Assembly: GCA_036381495.1 (NCBI GenBank)
Contig: DASVCS010000047.1
Coordinates: 1 to 12,448, forward strand
DNA length: 12,448 bases
Direction: 5' to 3'
From: DASVCS01 sp036381495
Lineage (GTDB): Bacteria > Gemmatimonadota > Gemmatimonadetes > Longimicrobiales > RSA9
The translations under genes and the position numbers were made by a program. A model generated the notes under the pieces. That model searched no databases, was not told the origin of the DNA, and saw only the letters and a program-made list of their open reading frames with translations. Position 1 is the first letter of the stretch. Each line of letters begins with the position of its first letter. This document shows, piece after piece, positions 6,333-12,448 of the stretch.

Positions 6333-8764
6333 GCGCGCGCGGCGCGCCGGCGCCAGGCCTGGATGGCCAGCCCCAACCCGTAGACGGCGAGCAGCGCCCA
6401 GACGCCCGCGGAGATCATGAACCCGGCGGCGAGGAGCGGCGGGTCGAAGTGGAACCGCACCGCGTGCTCGCCCGCCGGGACCGGGACGGCGCGGAACGTA
6501 TGGTCGGCCCGCAGCACCGGCGCCGGCTCTCCATCCACCGTCGCCGTCCAGCCGTCGTAGTCGTTGTCCGTCAGTACGAGGTAGGCCGGCCGGTCCGCGC
6601 GGACCGCGACCTCGACGTCCGAGGGATCGTACCGGACGATGCGGGCGGTCCCGGCCGCGGCCGTATCGGCCGTGGTGACCAGGGGCGGCTCTTCGTAGAG
6701 GACGACCTCACGGCCCGGATCGAAATCCGGCGCCTGCATGCGCTCGAGAGCGCCGTCGGGGCTATCCACGCGCGTGGCGCGCGCCGCGAGGAAGGCACGG
6801 GGCAGCACGGCGGAGTTCTCGTAGACCACGGCCGTCCGGCCGTCCCGCACACGTCCCTCGTAGACCGGTTTCAGGAACGGCGCCTCGATGCGGCGGGTCG
6901 TGACCAGGTAACGCGCGTTCGCCAGGGCGAGGAACGCGGGCCGGTTCATGTTGTGGTAATCCGTGTACGTCTGCTCGCCCTCGCCCAGGAATTCGTTGTA
7001 GCTCTGGAGCGCGTTGGCGTGTTGACCGCCGACCAGCTCGATGCCGAAGAGCGTGAGGTAGTTGTCCTGCGGCAGATCGGGGAGCACCATCACCCGGAAC
7101 GGGCCCGGCCGCGAGGAGAGGAACCTCGCGATGTCGTCGGCGGCGAGCGTGACGTCCGGCGTGGGGATCGTCTCGAAGAAGCGTTTGTCGATGACCCAGA
7201 GGTCGACGACGGTGATGAGCGCCAGGGCGATCCCGGCGGTGCGCATCGAGAGGGTGCCCCGGAGCCAGAGCCACACGGCGATGGCGCACGCGGCCAGCGC
7301 CGTCGTGAAGCGCCAGATCCCGGCCACGTAGGCCGGGTGGTTCAGGGCCGCCTTGGCCGCCCGCAGCTCCTCGAGGGTCGTGGGCTGCGTGAGGGGCAGC
7401 TCGGGGCGGGCGAGCGCGGCGACGACGCCCCAGAGCACCGCGAGGCCGAGCATGGCCAGACCAATGTTGCGCACCGTGCGGAGCGTGCCGGAGGCCGTGT
7501 TCCGGGATGCGGTCGAGCGCGAGGCCAGTTCGCCGCGGAGCCGGGCGAGGCGGTCCAGCGCGAGCCCGGCGATGGTGGTCACTGCCAGCGTGAACAGGAA
7601 GAAGGAGATGGATGGCGCGCGGAATTTCGCGGTCCCCGGGAGGAGCGCGTAGTACAGCCGGTAGATCGGCGTGTGACCGCCGAAGGAGAGCGTGAGCGTG
7701 AAGATGCCAAGTGCCAGGAAGAACCAGACGTAGCGGTTCTTGCGGAGCAGGTAGACGCCGAGGACCAGGGCGAGCAAGGCGAGCGCGCCGACGTACTCGG
7801 TGTGGAGCTTGAACGGGTTCGCTCCCCAGTAGGCGTCCCGGATCCCGATCCGCTCCGGCACGGCGATGCCGACGAGTTCGACCGGCGGCATCGACCACGA
7901 GGTCGCGAACTCGTAGCCGCGGCCGCCTTCGCCGCCGCGGGGCGAGTGTGCGATGTAGGCCGCGAACGGGAGATAGTTGACCGCCACCATCGAGAAGCCG
8001 ATCGCGAGGGCCAGCACCGAGCCGCCGAGCCGATTGGCGAGCGTACGTGCGGGCCGCGCGGCGTGCAGGTGCCAGAGGAGGAAGGCGAACCAGAGGAGTC
8101 CCGCGAGCAGGAGGTAGTACGTGCTCTGGATCTGGTTCGACAGGTGCGCGCCGCCGAGGACCACGCCGGCCAGCACGTACCAGCGCAGCCCACCGGTCCG
8201 CACGGCGCGATGGATCGCGAAGAAGAAGAGCGGCGCCAGCGTCGCCACGATCATGCGGCCGTCGTGGCCGCCGAGGATGAACGAGATCGTGTAGCCCGAG
8301 AACATGAAGGCGAGTCCGGCCAGGTAGGCGGCGAAGGTCCGGCCGCCGAGCTCCCGGACGAGCAGGAACGTCCCGACGCCCGCCAGAAACGACTGGAGGA
8401 TGAAGATGAAGAGCGGCAGATGGTACGTGGGCACGCCGACCAGGCGGAGCAGGACCGTGATCGGATAGTACGTGTCCATCGCGTTCGCGAAGAACGGGAG
8501 GCCACCGAAGATGTACGGATTCCACTTCGGCAGCTCGCCCGCGGCGAGCCGGTCGGTGGCGAACTTCTCCGAGAAGTACGCCTCGCCGAGGTGGTCCGAG
8601 CCGTAGATCATGGTGCCCGGCATCAGCGCCGGGAGAAAGAAGACGACCGCGAGGATCAGGTAGCTGCCGATCAGCCATCCGGTCGGCAGGAAGCCCCCCG
8701 GATCGCCGGTGTCGGCCGCCCCGTGGCGCGGCATCTCCTTCGCCTGTTTCGTCTTCAAGGCCAT
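6329..8764 (-). CDS. YfhO family membrane protein (GT-C-like)
   Basis: An 811-residue membrane protein resembling bacterial YfhO (PF09586), which has a GT-C glycosyltransferase-like architecture. TM1 lies near 28-49 and is followed by a large extracytoplasmic loop with the acidic D57/H58 pair (GSDHLGEAYF), WNPYIFGG at 81-88 and DTYYP at 97-101, placed like the catalytic loop of GT-C enzymes. About ten further hydrophobic segments follow, then a soluble extracytoplasmic domain (roughly 560-775) ending in the typical TDNDYDGWTATVDGE at 732-746, and a last TM at about 778-802. In Firmicutes, YfhO is linked to glycosylation of lipoteichoic acid; here the acceptor is unknown. AGGGAG (complement of 8771-8776) lies six bases before the ATG at 8764. 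It lies 13 bases after the GT4 gene and overlaps the flippase-like gene by four. Lipid-linked sugars from the neighbouring GT2 enzyme are plausible donors. Confidence 0.9.
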   Translation of the reverse strand: MALKTKQAKEMPRHGAADTGDPGGFLPTGWLIGSYLILAVVFFLPALMPGTMIYGSDHLGEAYFSEKFATDRLAAGELPKWNPYIFGGLPFFANAMDTYYPITVLLRLVGVPTYHLPLFIFILQSFLAGVGTFLLVRELGGRTFAAYLAGLAFMFSGYTISFILGGHDGRMIVATLAPLFFFAIHRAVRTGGLRWYVLAGVVLGGAHLSNQIQSTYYLLLAGLLWFAFLLWHLHAARPARTLANRLGGSVLALAIGFSMVAVNYLPFAAYIAHSPRGGEGGRGYEFATSWSMPPVELVGIAVPERIGIRDAYWGANPFKLHTEYVGALALLALVLGVYLLRKNRYVWFFLALGIFTLTLSFGGHTPIYRLYYALLPGTAKFRAPSISFFLFTLAVTTIAGLALDRLARLRGELASRSTASRNTASGTLRTVRNIGLAMLGLAVLWGVVAALARPELPLTQPTTLEELRAAKAALNHPAYVAGIWRFTTALAACAIAVWLWLRGTLSMRTAGIALALITVVDLWVIDKRFFETIPTPDVTLAADDIARFLSSRPGPFRVMVLPDLPQDNYLTLFGIELVGGQHANALQSYNEFLGEGEQTYTDYHNMNRPAFLALANARYLVTTRRIEAPFLKPVYEGRVRDGRTAVVYENSAVLPRAFLAARATRVDSPDGALERMQAPDFDPGREVVLYEEPPLVTTADTAAAGTARIVRYDPSDVEVAVRADRPAYLVLTDNDYDGWTATVDGEPAPVLRADHTFRAVPVPAGEHAVRFHFDPPLLAAGFMISAGVWALLAVYGLGLAIQAWRRRAARA

Positions 8765-8777
8765 CCCGCACTCCCTG

Positions 8778-9989
8778 TCACGCGCGTCCCCGCGATGTCC
8801 GCGCCACGAGTCCCCGGTAGAGCGACGTCAGCCGTTCGATGATCACGGGCCAGGAGAACTCGCGGTCCACGTGTGCGCGCCCGGCCGCGCCGAGGGCGCG
8901 CGCGCGCGCCGGATCCCCGGCCAGCGCCGAGATCGCGGCGGCGAGCGCCGCCGCATCGGCGGGCGGAACCAGGATCCCCGTCTCGCCATCACGCACCACG
9001 TCGGTGATCCCGCCGACTCCGCTCGCGATCACGGGCTTGCCGTGGCTCGACGCCTCGACCAGCACCACGCCGAGCCCCTCCGTGTCGCCCTTGGCGTCCA
9101 CGACCGCCGGCAGCACGAACGCGTCGCACGCGGCGAAGCGGCGCGCCAGCACATCGGCGGAAACGAACCCGTCGAAACGGACGCGCCCGGCCAGTCCGAG
9201 CGCCGCCGCGTGCGCCTCGAGCGCCGGCCGCAGCGGCCCGTCTCCGACCACCCGGAGCCGGACGCCCGGCCGGCCGTCCAGCCGCGCCAGCGCGTCGAGA
9301 AGGTAGCGCACCCCCTTGCGTTCGACCAGCCGTCCCACGAAGAGCAACTCGAACGAATCGGTTCCATCATCATCGGTGCCAACGACATCGGCGCTGTCGG
9401 CGACAGTCGCGCCGAAGGGGATCCGCAGGACCTCCCGGTCGTACACCTCCCGGATCATCGAGGCCGTGTAGCTCGAATTCGCCGTCACCGCGTCCGACGT
9501 CCGGATCGCGTGCCGGAGGAACGGCACCAGCACGGGAAAATGCCGCCGCGTCCACGTCAACTCGACGCCGTGGAACGAACTGACCAGCGGCAGCCCCGTC
9601 GCGCGCCGCGCCGCGAGCCCCAGCACCGCGTGCGGGATCGGCCAGTGTACGTGTACGACGTCGAACCCACCGCTCGACGCCAGCTTCACCGCCGCACGCG
9701 CCCCGGCCGCCACGTACCCCGGCACCAGACCGAGGTACCACGGGCGCTCCCGGATCCGGTCCGGCGCCGTCTGATCGTGCGTCAGATCCTCCCAGCGCCG
9801 CGGCGCGTACCGGAACCGGTGCACCCGCACACCGTCCACCCCGCCGCCCGCGAGCCCCCGGTACGCCGGCGCCAGGACCTCGATGTCGACGTCCTGGCGG
9901 CGCAACCGGTGGATCGTCTCAACCAGCCAGGGCGTAATGACATCGCCCGGTCCGCGGTCGTACGCGGAGACAATGTAAAGGATCTTCAC
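8778..9989 (-). CDS. GT4 family glycosyltransferase
   Basis: A 403-residue GT-B fold enzyme that transfers a sugar from a nucleotide donor in the cytosol. The N-terminal acceptor domain begins VKILYIVSAYDRGPGD with the glycine-rich loop, and includes DVVHVHWPIPHAVLG at 110-124 and SSFHGVEL at 137-144. The C-terminal donor domain has LLFVGRLVERKG at 215-226, VVGDGPLRP at 247-255 and the E-x7-E motif (E304, E312) in EGLGVVLVEASSHGKPVIAS. I chose the GTG at 9989 because it starts exactly at the family's first strand. An in-frame ATG at 10037 would add 16 unrelated-looking residues and falls inside the candidate promoter. It is the first gene of the five-gene minus-strand operon. GT4 enzymes use many donors, so donor, acceptor and linkage cannot be predicted. 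Confidence 0.92.
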   Translation of the reverse strand: MKILYIVSAYDRGPGDVITPWLVETIHRLRRQDVDIEVLAPAYRGLAGGGVDGVRVHRFRYAPRRWEDLTHDQTAPDRIRERPWYLGLVPGYVAAGARAAVKLASSGGFDVVHVHWPIPHAVLGLAARRATGLPLVSSFHGVELTWTRRHFPVLVPFLRHAIRTSDAVTANSSYTASMIREVYDREVLRIPFGATVADSADVVGTDDDGTDSFELLFVGRLVERKGVRYLLDALARLDGRPGVRLRVVGDGPLRPALEAHAAALGLAGRVRFDGFVSADVLARRFAACDAFVLPAVVDAKGDTEGLGVVLVEASSHGKPVIASGVGGITDVVRDGETGILVPPADAAALAAAISALAGDPARARALGAAGRAHVDREFSWPVIIERLTSLYRGLVARTSRGRA

Positions 9990-10011
9990 TTGTGCTCGGT
10001 CGTAAAAAGAG

Positions 10012-10040
10012 CGTACATTCGGGCGATCCCGAAACATAAT
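10012..10040 (+). promoter_or_regulatory. Candidate promoter of the plus-strand operon starting at 10068
   Basis: CATAAT (10035-10040) matches the -10 consensus at five of six positions. CGTACA (10012-10017), 17 bases upstream, is a weak -35 with three matches. The start would be near 10047, about 20 bases before the ATG. Its -10 overlaps that of the divergent promoter, so the two would compete for polymerase. Confidence 0.35.
10018..10033. promoter_or_regulatory. Inverted repeat in the divergent promoter region
   Basis: TTCGGG and CCCGAA form a perfect 6-base inverted repeat around a 4-base centre (CGAT). It sits between the -35 and -10 of the plus-strand candidate promoter and next to the -10 of the minus-strand one. 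It could be an operator that controls both operons or a short hairpin. No regulator gene is adjacent. Confidence 0.3.
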
Positions 10041-10061
10041 TCGGAAAGGTCTTAACCTCAA
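10033..10061 (-). promoter_or_regulatory. Candidate promoter of the minus-strand glycosylation operon
   Basis: On the complement, TTGAGG (10061-10056) and TATGTT (10038-10033) each match the -35 and -10 consensus at four of six positions, with a 17-base spacer. RNA would start near 10026 and reach the GTG start at 9989 after about 37 bases, which agrees with the chosen start. Eye-picked; moderate to low confidence. Confidence 0.35.
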
Positions 10062-10067
10062 GACAGA

Positions 10068-10799
10068 ATGGGATATACGCCGCGCCGCGGGCTGGTCATC
10101 ATACCGACCTACAACGAGCGGGACAACATCGCGCGACTCGTGCCCGAGGTGTTGGCGCAGGACCGCCGGCTGGATGTGCTGGTGATCGATGATGGCTCGC
10201 CGGACGGGACGGGGGACGTGGCCGACGGGCTGGCGGAGAACGATGAGCGGGTGAACGTCATCCGGCGGGCGGGGAAGTTGGGGCTGGGGACGGCGTACCT
10301 GGCCGGGTTTCGCTGGGGGATCGAGCGGGGCTACGACGTCCTCTTCGAGATGGATGCGGATTTCTCGCACGATCCCAAGCACTTGCCCGAGTTCCTGGAA
10401 GCGATCGAGGAGGTGGACCTCGTGCTGGGGTCGCGGTACCTGCACGGGCGGGTGACCGTGATCAACTGGCCGATCGGGCGGTTGCTGCTCTCCTACGCGG
10501 CGAACCTGTATGCGCGGGTGGTGACGGGTTTGCCGGTGGCGGATGCGACGGGGGGGTACAAGTGCTTCCGGCGGGATGTGCTGGAGGCGATCGACTTCGA
10601 GCGGGTGGAATCGGAGGGGTACTCGTTCCAGATCGAGATGAGTTTCCGGGCGTGGAAGAAGGGGTTCCGGATCGGCGAGATCCCGATCGTGTTCGCGGAC
10701 CGGGACGTAGGCGAGTCGAAGATGTCGAAGCGGATCATCCGGGAGGCCGTGTGGCGGGTGTGGAAGCTTCGTCTGCTCGACATGCTCGGGCGACTGTGA
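10068..10799 (+). CDS. Polyprenol monophosphomannose synthase-like GT2 (DPM1 family)
   Basis: A 243-residue soluble GT-A enzyme predicted to make a polyprenyl-phosphate sugar, most often mannose from GDP-mannose, on the cytoplasmic face of the membrane. Motifs match DPM1/Ppm1: IIPTYNE at 11-17, IDDGSPDGT at 40-48, the metal-binding MDADFSHDP at 95-103, the acceptor-loop ADATGGYKCFRR at 158-169, and GESKMS at 215-220. It has no C-terminal TM segments, unlike the GT2 at 486-1532, and its length is normal for the soluble class. No strong ribosome binding site precedes the ATG at 10068. It opens a three-gene plus-strand operon and is divergent from the GT4-YfhO operon. It could supply a lipid-linked sugar donor to the YfhO-family GT-C-like protein. 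Mannose is inferred from the family; glucose or another sugar is possible. Confidence 0.92.
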   Translation: MGYTPRRGLVIIPTYNERDNIARLVPEVLAQDRRLDVLVIDDGSPDGTGDVADGLAENDERVNVIRRAGKLGLGTAYLAGFRWGIERGYDVLFEMDADFSHDPKHLPEFLEAIEEVDLVLGSRYLHGRVTVINWPIGRLLLSYAANLYARVVTGLPVADATGGYKCFRRDVLEAIDFERVESEGYSFQIEMSFRAWKKGFRIGEIPIVFADRDVGESKMSKRIIREAVWRVWKLRLLDMLGRL

Positions 10800-10811
10800 G
10801 CCGGAGGGGCC

Positions 10812-11420
10812 GTGGCCATCCGTGATCTGCTGTGGGCCTGTCCCGCGTGCGGGATCGAGTGCGGGCTGCGGCGGGCGCGCGGTGGGGAGCGCTGCGCCTC
10901 GTGCGGCACGACGTACCGGCGGGGGCGGGGCTCCACGATCGTCGCGCAGCGGCCGGGTCGATCTCGCGTCGTGCTGCCGGCCGCCACCTGGGTGGACCGC
11001 CTGCCGGAGATCGCGGATCGCGTGGTGCACGGGGGGCGCCCGCCGCTGCACGAGGAACCGGTCCGGGTTCGTTTCGCGACCGGCGATGCCCCCATCTATC
11101 ACCGCGGCGTCTACCTGAACCGGATCGAGCGATTCGGCCCGCCGCGCTCCGGCCGTCTCGCGCTCATGCCCGACGGCCTCTCGTTCCACGCCGACGACGG
11201 GGCGGGGGAGCACTGGTCGTTCGACGCCATCACGGCCGTCCAGCCCAGTTCGACCACGCTCCAGATCAAGGCGCGCGGGCGCGGCCCCGCATCGCTGCGT
11301 TTCCCGGACGGCTCGACGCGGTTCTGGGAGCAACTCCTGACCGCCACGCTCCGCCGCCACTACCGCGAAGCGGGGCGGGGGGAGATCGTCGAATTCCAGC
11401 CCAGGATCGTCACCCGATGA
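10812..11420 (+). CDS. Zinc-ribbon protein with possible PH/GRAM-like C-terminal domain, function unknown
   Basis: A 202-residue protein that I cannot name. The N terminus carries two CxxC knuckles (C10-x2-C13 and C28-x2-C31, with an extra C17), a rubredoxin-like zinc ribbon. The C-terminal part (about 95-185) has the pattern GRLALMPDGLSFHADDG, then WSFDAITAVQPSSTTLQIKA and a final amphipathic helix WEQLLTATLRRHYRE, which resembles PH-like or GRAM domains that bind lipids or proteins. No TM or signal peptide is present. The GTG start at 10812 has GGAGGGG at 10803-10809, 12 bases after the DPM1-like stop. The stop overlaps the acyltransferase ATG (ATGA), so translation is coupled. The context suggests a membrane-peripheral partner or sensor for lipid or glycolipid synthesis. 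The zinc ribbon is well supported; the PH-like reading is an inference from sequence pattern. Confidence 0.75.
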   Translation: MAIRDLLWACPACGIECGLRRARGGERCASCGTTYRRGRGSTIVAQRPGRSRVVLPAATWVDRLPEIADRVVHGGRPPLHEEPVRVRFATGDAPIYHRGVYLNRIERFGPPRSGRLALMPDGLSFHADDGAGEHWSFDAITAVQPSSTTLQIKARGRGPASLRFPDGSTRFWEQLLTATLRRHYREAGRGEIVEFQPRIVTR

Positions 11421-12061
11421 TCCTCTACCGGTTGTGCCAGGCCATTGTCCGGGCGGGCTGGCCGCTCATCGGCCCCCTCGATGTGCGCGGCCTCGGCAAC
11501 GTCCCGGCCGATGGACCGTTTCTCCTCGTCGCGAACCACCAGAGCATCCTCGACCCGATCCTCATCCAGACCGTCTGCCCGCGGCCCATCCACACGATGG
11601 CGAAGAGCACGCAGTTCGCCTCGCCTTTCTTCGCGTGGCTCATGCCGCGGCTTCTCTCGTTCCCGGTCCGTCGCTACCAGGTCGACCCTCAGGCCGTCCG
11701 CATCGCGCTGCGCCACCTCGGCGCCGGCCGCGCCGTCGGCATCTACGTCGAAGGCGAGCGGAGCTGGGACGGTCGCCTGCAACCGCCGCGTCTCGGGACC
11801 ATTCGTCTCGTCCTCAAGGCCGGCGTGCCCGTCGTCCCGTGCGGCATCAGCGGCTCCTACGACGTCTGGCCCCGCTGGGGCCGCGGCCCGCGCCGCGCGC
11901 CCGTCCGCATCTCGTTCGGCGCGCCGCTCCGTTTCCCGCAGTACGACCGTCGCGGCGACCGCGACGCCGTGCTCCCCGAAGTCGCCGACCGCATCATGCG
12001 GGCGCTCGCCGACGAGATCGCGCCGACGGAAAACATCCGCGACGTGGTGCCGGCGGGGTGA
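11417..12061 (+). CDS. plsC: 1-acyl-sn-glycerol-3-phosphate acyltransferase family protein
   Basis: A 214-residue membrane-associated acyltransferase, predicted to add the second acyl chain to lysophosphatidic acid to give phosphatidic acid. Motif I NHQSILDP at 40-47 has the catalytic H41 and D46 (HX4D), motif II SFPVRR is at 81-86, motif III EGERSWDG at 112-119 is an EGTRS variant, and motif IV VPVVPCGI is at 137-144. The ATG at 11417 overlaps the preceding stop by four bases, and the N-terminal end (ILYRLCQAIVRAGWP) is a short amphipathic or membrane-dipping segment. The protein is slightly short for PlsC, as is common in this branch. It is the last gene of the plus-strand operon and faces the membrane protein gene at 12108. 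Other PLSC-domain roles (lyso-ornithine lipid or glycolipid acylation) are possible given the glycosyltransferase neighbourhood, so the symbol is by family. Confidence 0.9.
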   Translation: MILYRLCQAIVRAGWPLIGPLDVRGLGNVPADGPFLLVANHQSILDPILIQTVCPRPIHTMAKSTQFASPFFAWLMPRLLSFPVRRYQVDPQAVRIALRHLGAGRAVGIYVEGERSWDGRLQPPRLGTIRLVLKAGVPVVPCGISGSYDVWPRWGRGPRRAPVRISFGAPLRFPQYDRRGDRDAVLPEVADRIMRALADEIAPTENIRDVVPAG

Positions 12062-12097
12062 GGCCGCAGGTCGTGAGCATCACACCGTACCCGCGGG

Positions 12098-12118
12098 TGA
12101 GCCGCGCCTAGCGGCTCA
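12098..12118 (+). terminator. Hairpin between convergent genes
   Basis: TGAGCCGC (12098-12105) pairs perfectly with GCGGCTCA (12111-12118) around a 5-base loop that contains the stop codon of the minus-strand gene. The position after plsC fits a terminator, but no T-run follows, so this is a weak call. Confidence 0.35.
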
Positions 12119-12448
12119 GTCGGTTCGTCAGCCCCCGTGCGGCGACGTACGGCACCGCGACGAGCGCCGTGCCCACGACCACCGCCTCCCAGATCCGGAC
12201 GCGAGCCAGGACGTAGAACTGGAGGATCAGGTCCACCAGGACCGCGATGGCGAACGGCCTTATGAACGTGGCGACGCCGCTACGCAGCGCCGCGCGGCGG
12301 CCTTCCTTCACGAATAAGACCGCGATCACGTAGGGTCGCCGGCGCGCCTTCGCGTCCAGTCGGCCGTCGCGGATCCCGAGCAGGATCGCGACGAGCGGCT
12401 GGATGATGAAGCGAAGGCGCCCCGGTCCGCCCAGCATCTCCTGCAACG
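12108..12448 (-). CDS. Small membrane protein, unknown function (possibly partial at right edge)
   Basis: An open frame of at least 112 residues runs into the right edge, so the true start may lie outside. It begins near the edge with LRFIIQPLVAILLGIRDG (residues 11-28), then a basic cytosolic stretch (DAKARRRPYV), and two predicted membrane segments at about 63-82 (RPFAIAVLVDLILQFYVLA) and 87-103 (EAVVVGTALVAVPYVAA). The candidate ATG at 12437 directly abuts AGGAG with no spacing, so it is not a convincing start, and a TTG at 12446 has no visible ribosome binding site. It is convergent with plsC, with 46 bases between the stops, and belongs to a different transcription unit from the glycosylation genes. 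I do not recognise the family. Confidence 0.65.
   Translation of the reverse strand, partial: LQEMLGGPGRLRFIIQPLVAILLGIRDGRLDAKARRRPYVIAVLFVKEGRRAALRSGVATFIRPFAIAVLVDLILQFYVLARVRIWEAVVVGTALVAVPYVAARGLTNRLSR

Noticed and set aside
6326..8842. Long open frame of 838 codons on the plus strand
   Set aside because: It lies antisense to the clearly conserved YfhO gene and encodes a low-complexity Arg/Glu/Gly/Asp-rich product typical of shadow frames in high-GC DNA.
9990..11360. Long N-terminal extension of the GT4 gene on the minus strand (860-codon frame)
   Set aside because: The extra part is antisense to the DPM1-like and zinc-ribbon genes and is Pro/Arg/His-rich. GT4 homology begins only at the GTG at 9989.
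1..12448. CRISPR arrays, phage genes, toxin-antitoxin pairs or known defence systems
   Set aside because: No regularly spaced direct repeats, integrase, phage structural, nuclease or toxin-like genes are visible. The only mobile DNA I can support is the IS66 element.

Overview
The window is GC-rich, tightly packed bacterial chromosome with short gaps, several 4-7 bp gene overlaps and long spurious antisense frames typical of high-GC DNA. A sigma-54 gene, a PlsC acyltransferase and polyprenyl-phosphate-sugar type glycosyltransferases suggest a Gram-negative, high-GC lineage. The gene style would fit Gemmatimonadota or a neighbouring phylum, but that is an impression and no marker here settles it.

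Layout. Positions 1-449 hold the C-terminal end of sigma-54 (rpoN), followed on the same strand by a membrane-anchored family 2 glycosyltransferase (486-1532). A 231-base gap carries a good promoter candidate and several possible RNA hairpins. It leads to a small protein of unknown function (1764-2111) with a strong ribosome binding site, and two tandem hairpins follow it. From 9989 down to 2260 on the minus strand runs an operon: GT4 glycosyltransferase, YfhO-family membrane protein, flippase-like membrane protein, methyltransferase 1, methyltransferase 2. Methyltransferase 1 is split by a complete IS66-family element (3286-4879) with 20-bp terminal inverted repeats and a perfect 8-bp target duplication (GCGAATTC). 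Removing the element and one duplication copy restores a 279-residue reading frame.

A 78-base divergent promoter region (9990-10067) separates this operon from a plus-strand operon: polyprenol-phosphate mannose synthase-like GT2 (10068-10799), a zinc-ribbon protein with a possible PH-like C-terminal domain (10812-11420), and a PlsC-type acyltransferase (11417-12061). A partial membrane protein lies convergently at the right edge.

Taken together, the locus reads as envelope glycoconjugate and lipid metabolism: lipid-linked sugar donors (two GT2s), a cytosolic GT4, membrane proteins that could use or move lipid-linked sugars (YfhO, flippase-like), methyltransferases that could decorate a glycan, and phospholipid acylation. 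The substrate cannot be read from the sequence. The best-supported event is the apparently recent IS66 insertion. I did not find convincing evidence of a wholly new defence or mobile system.
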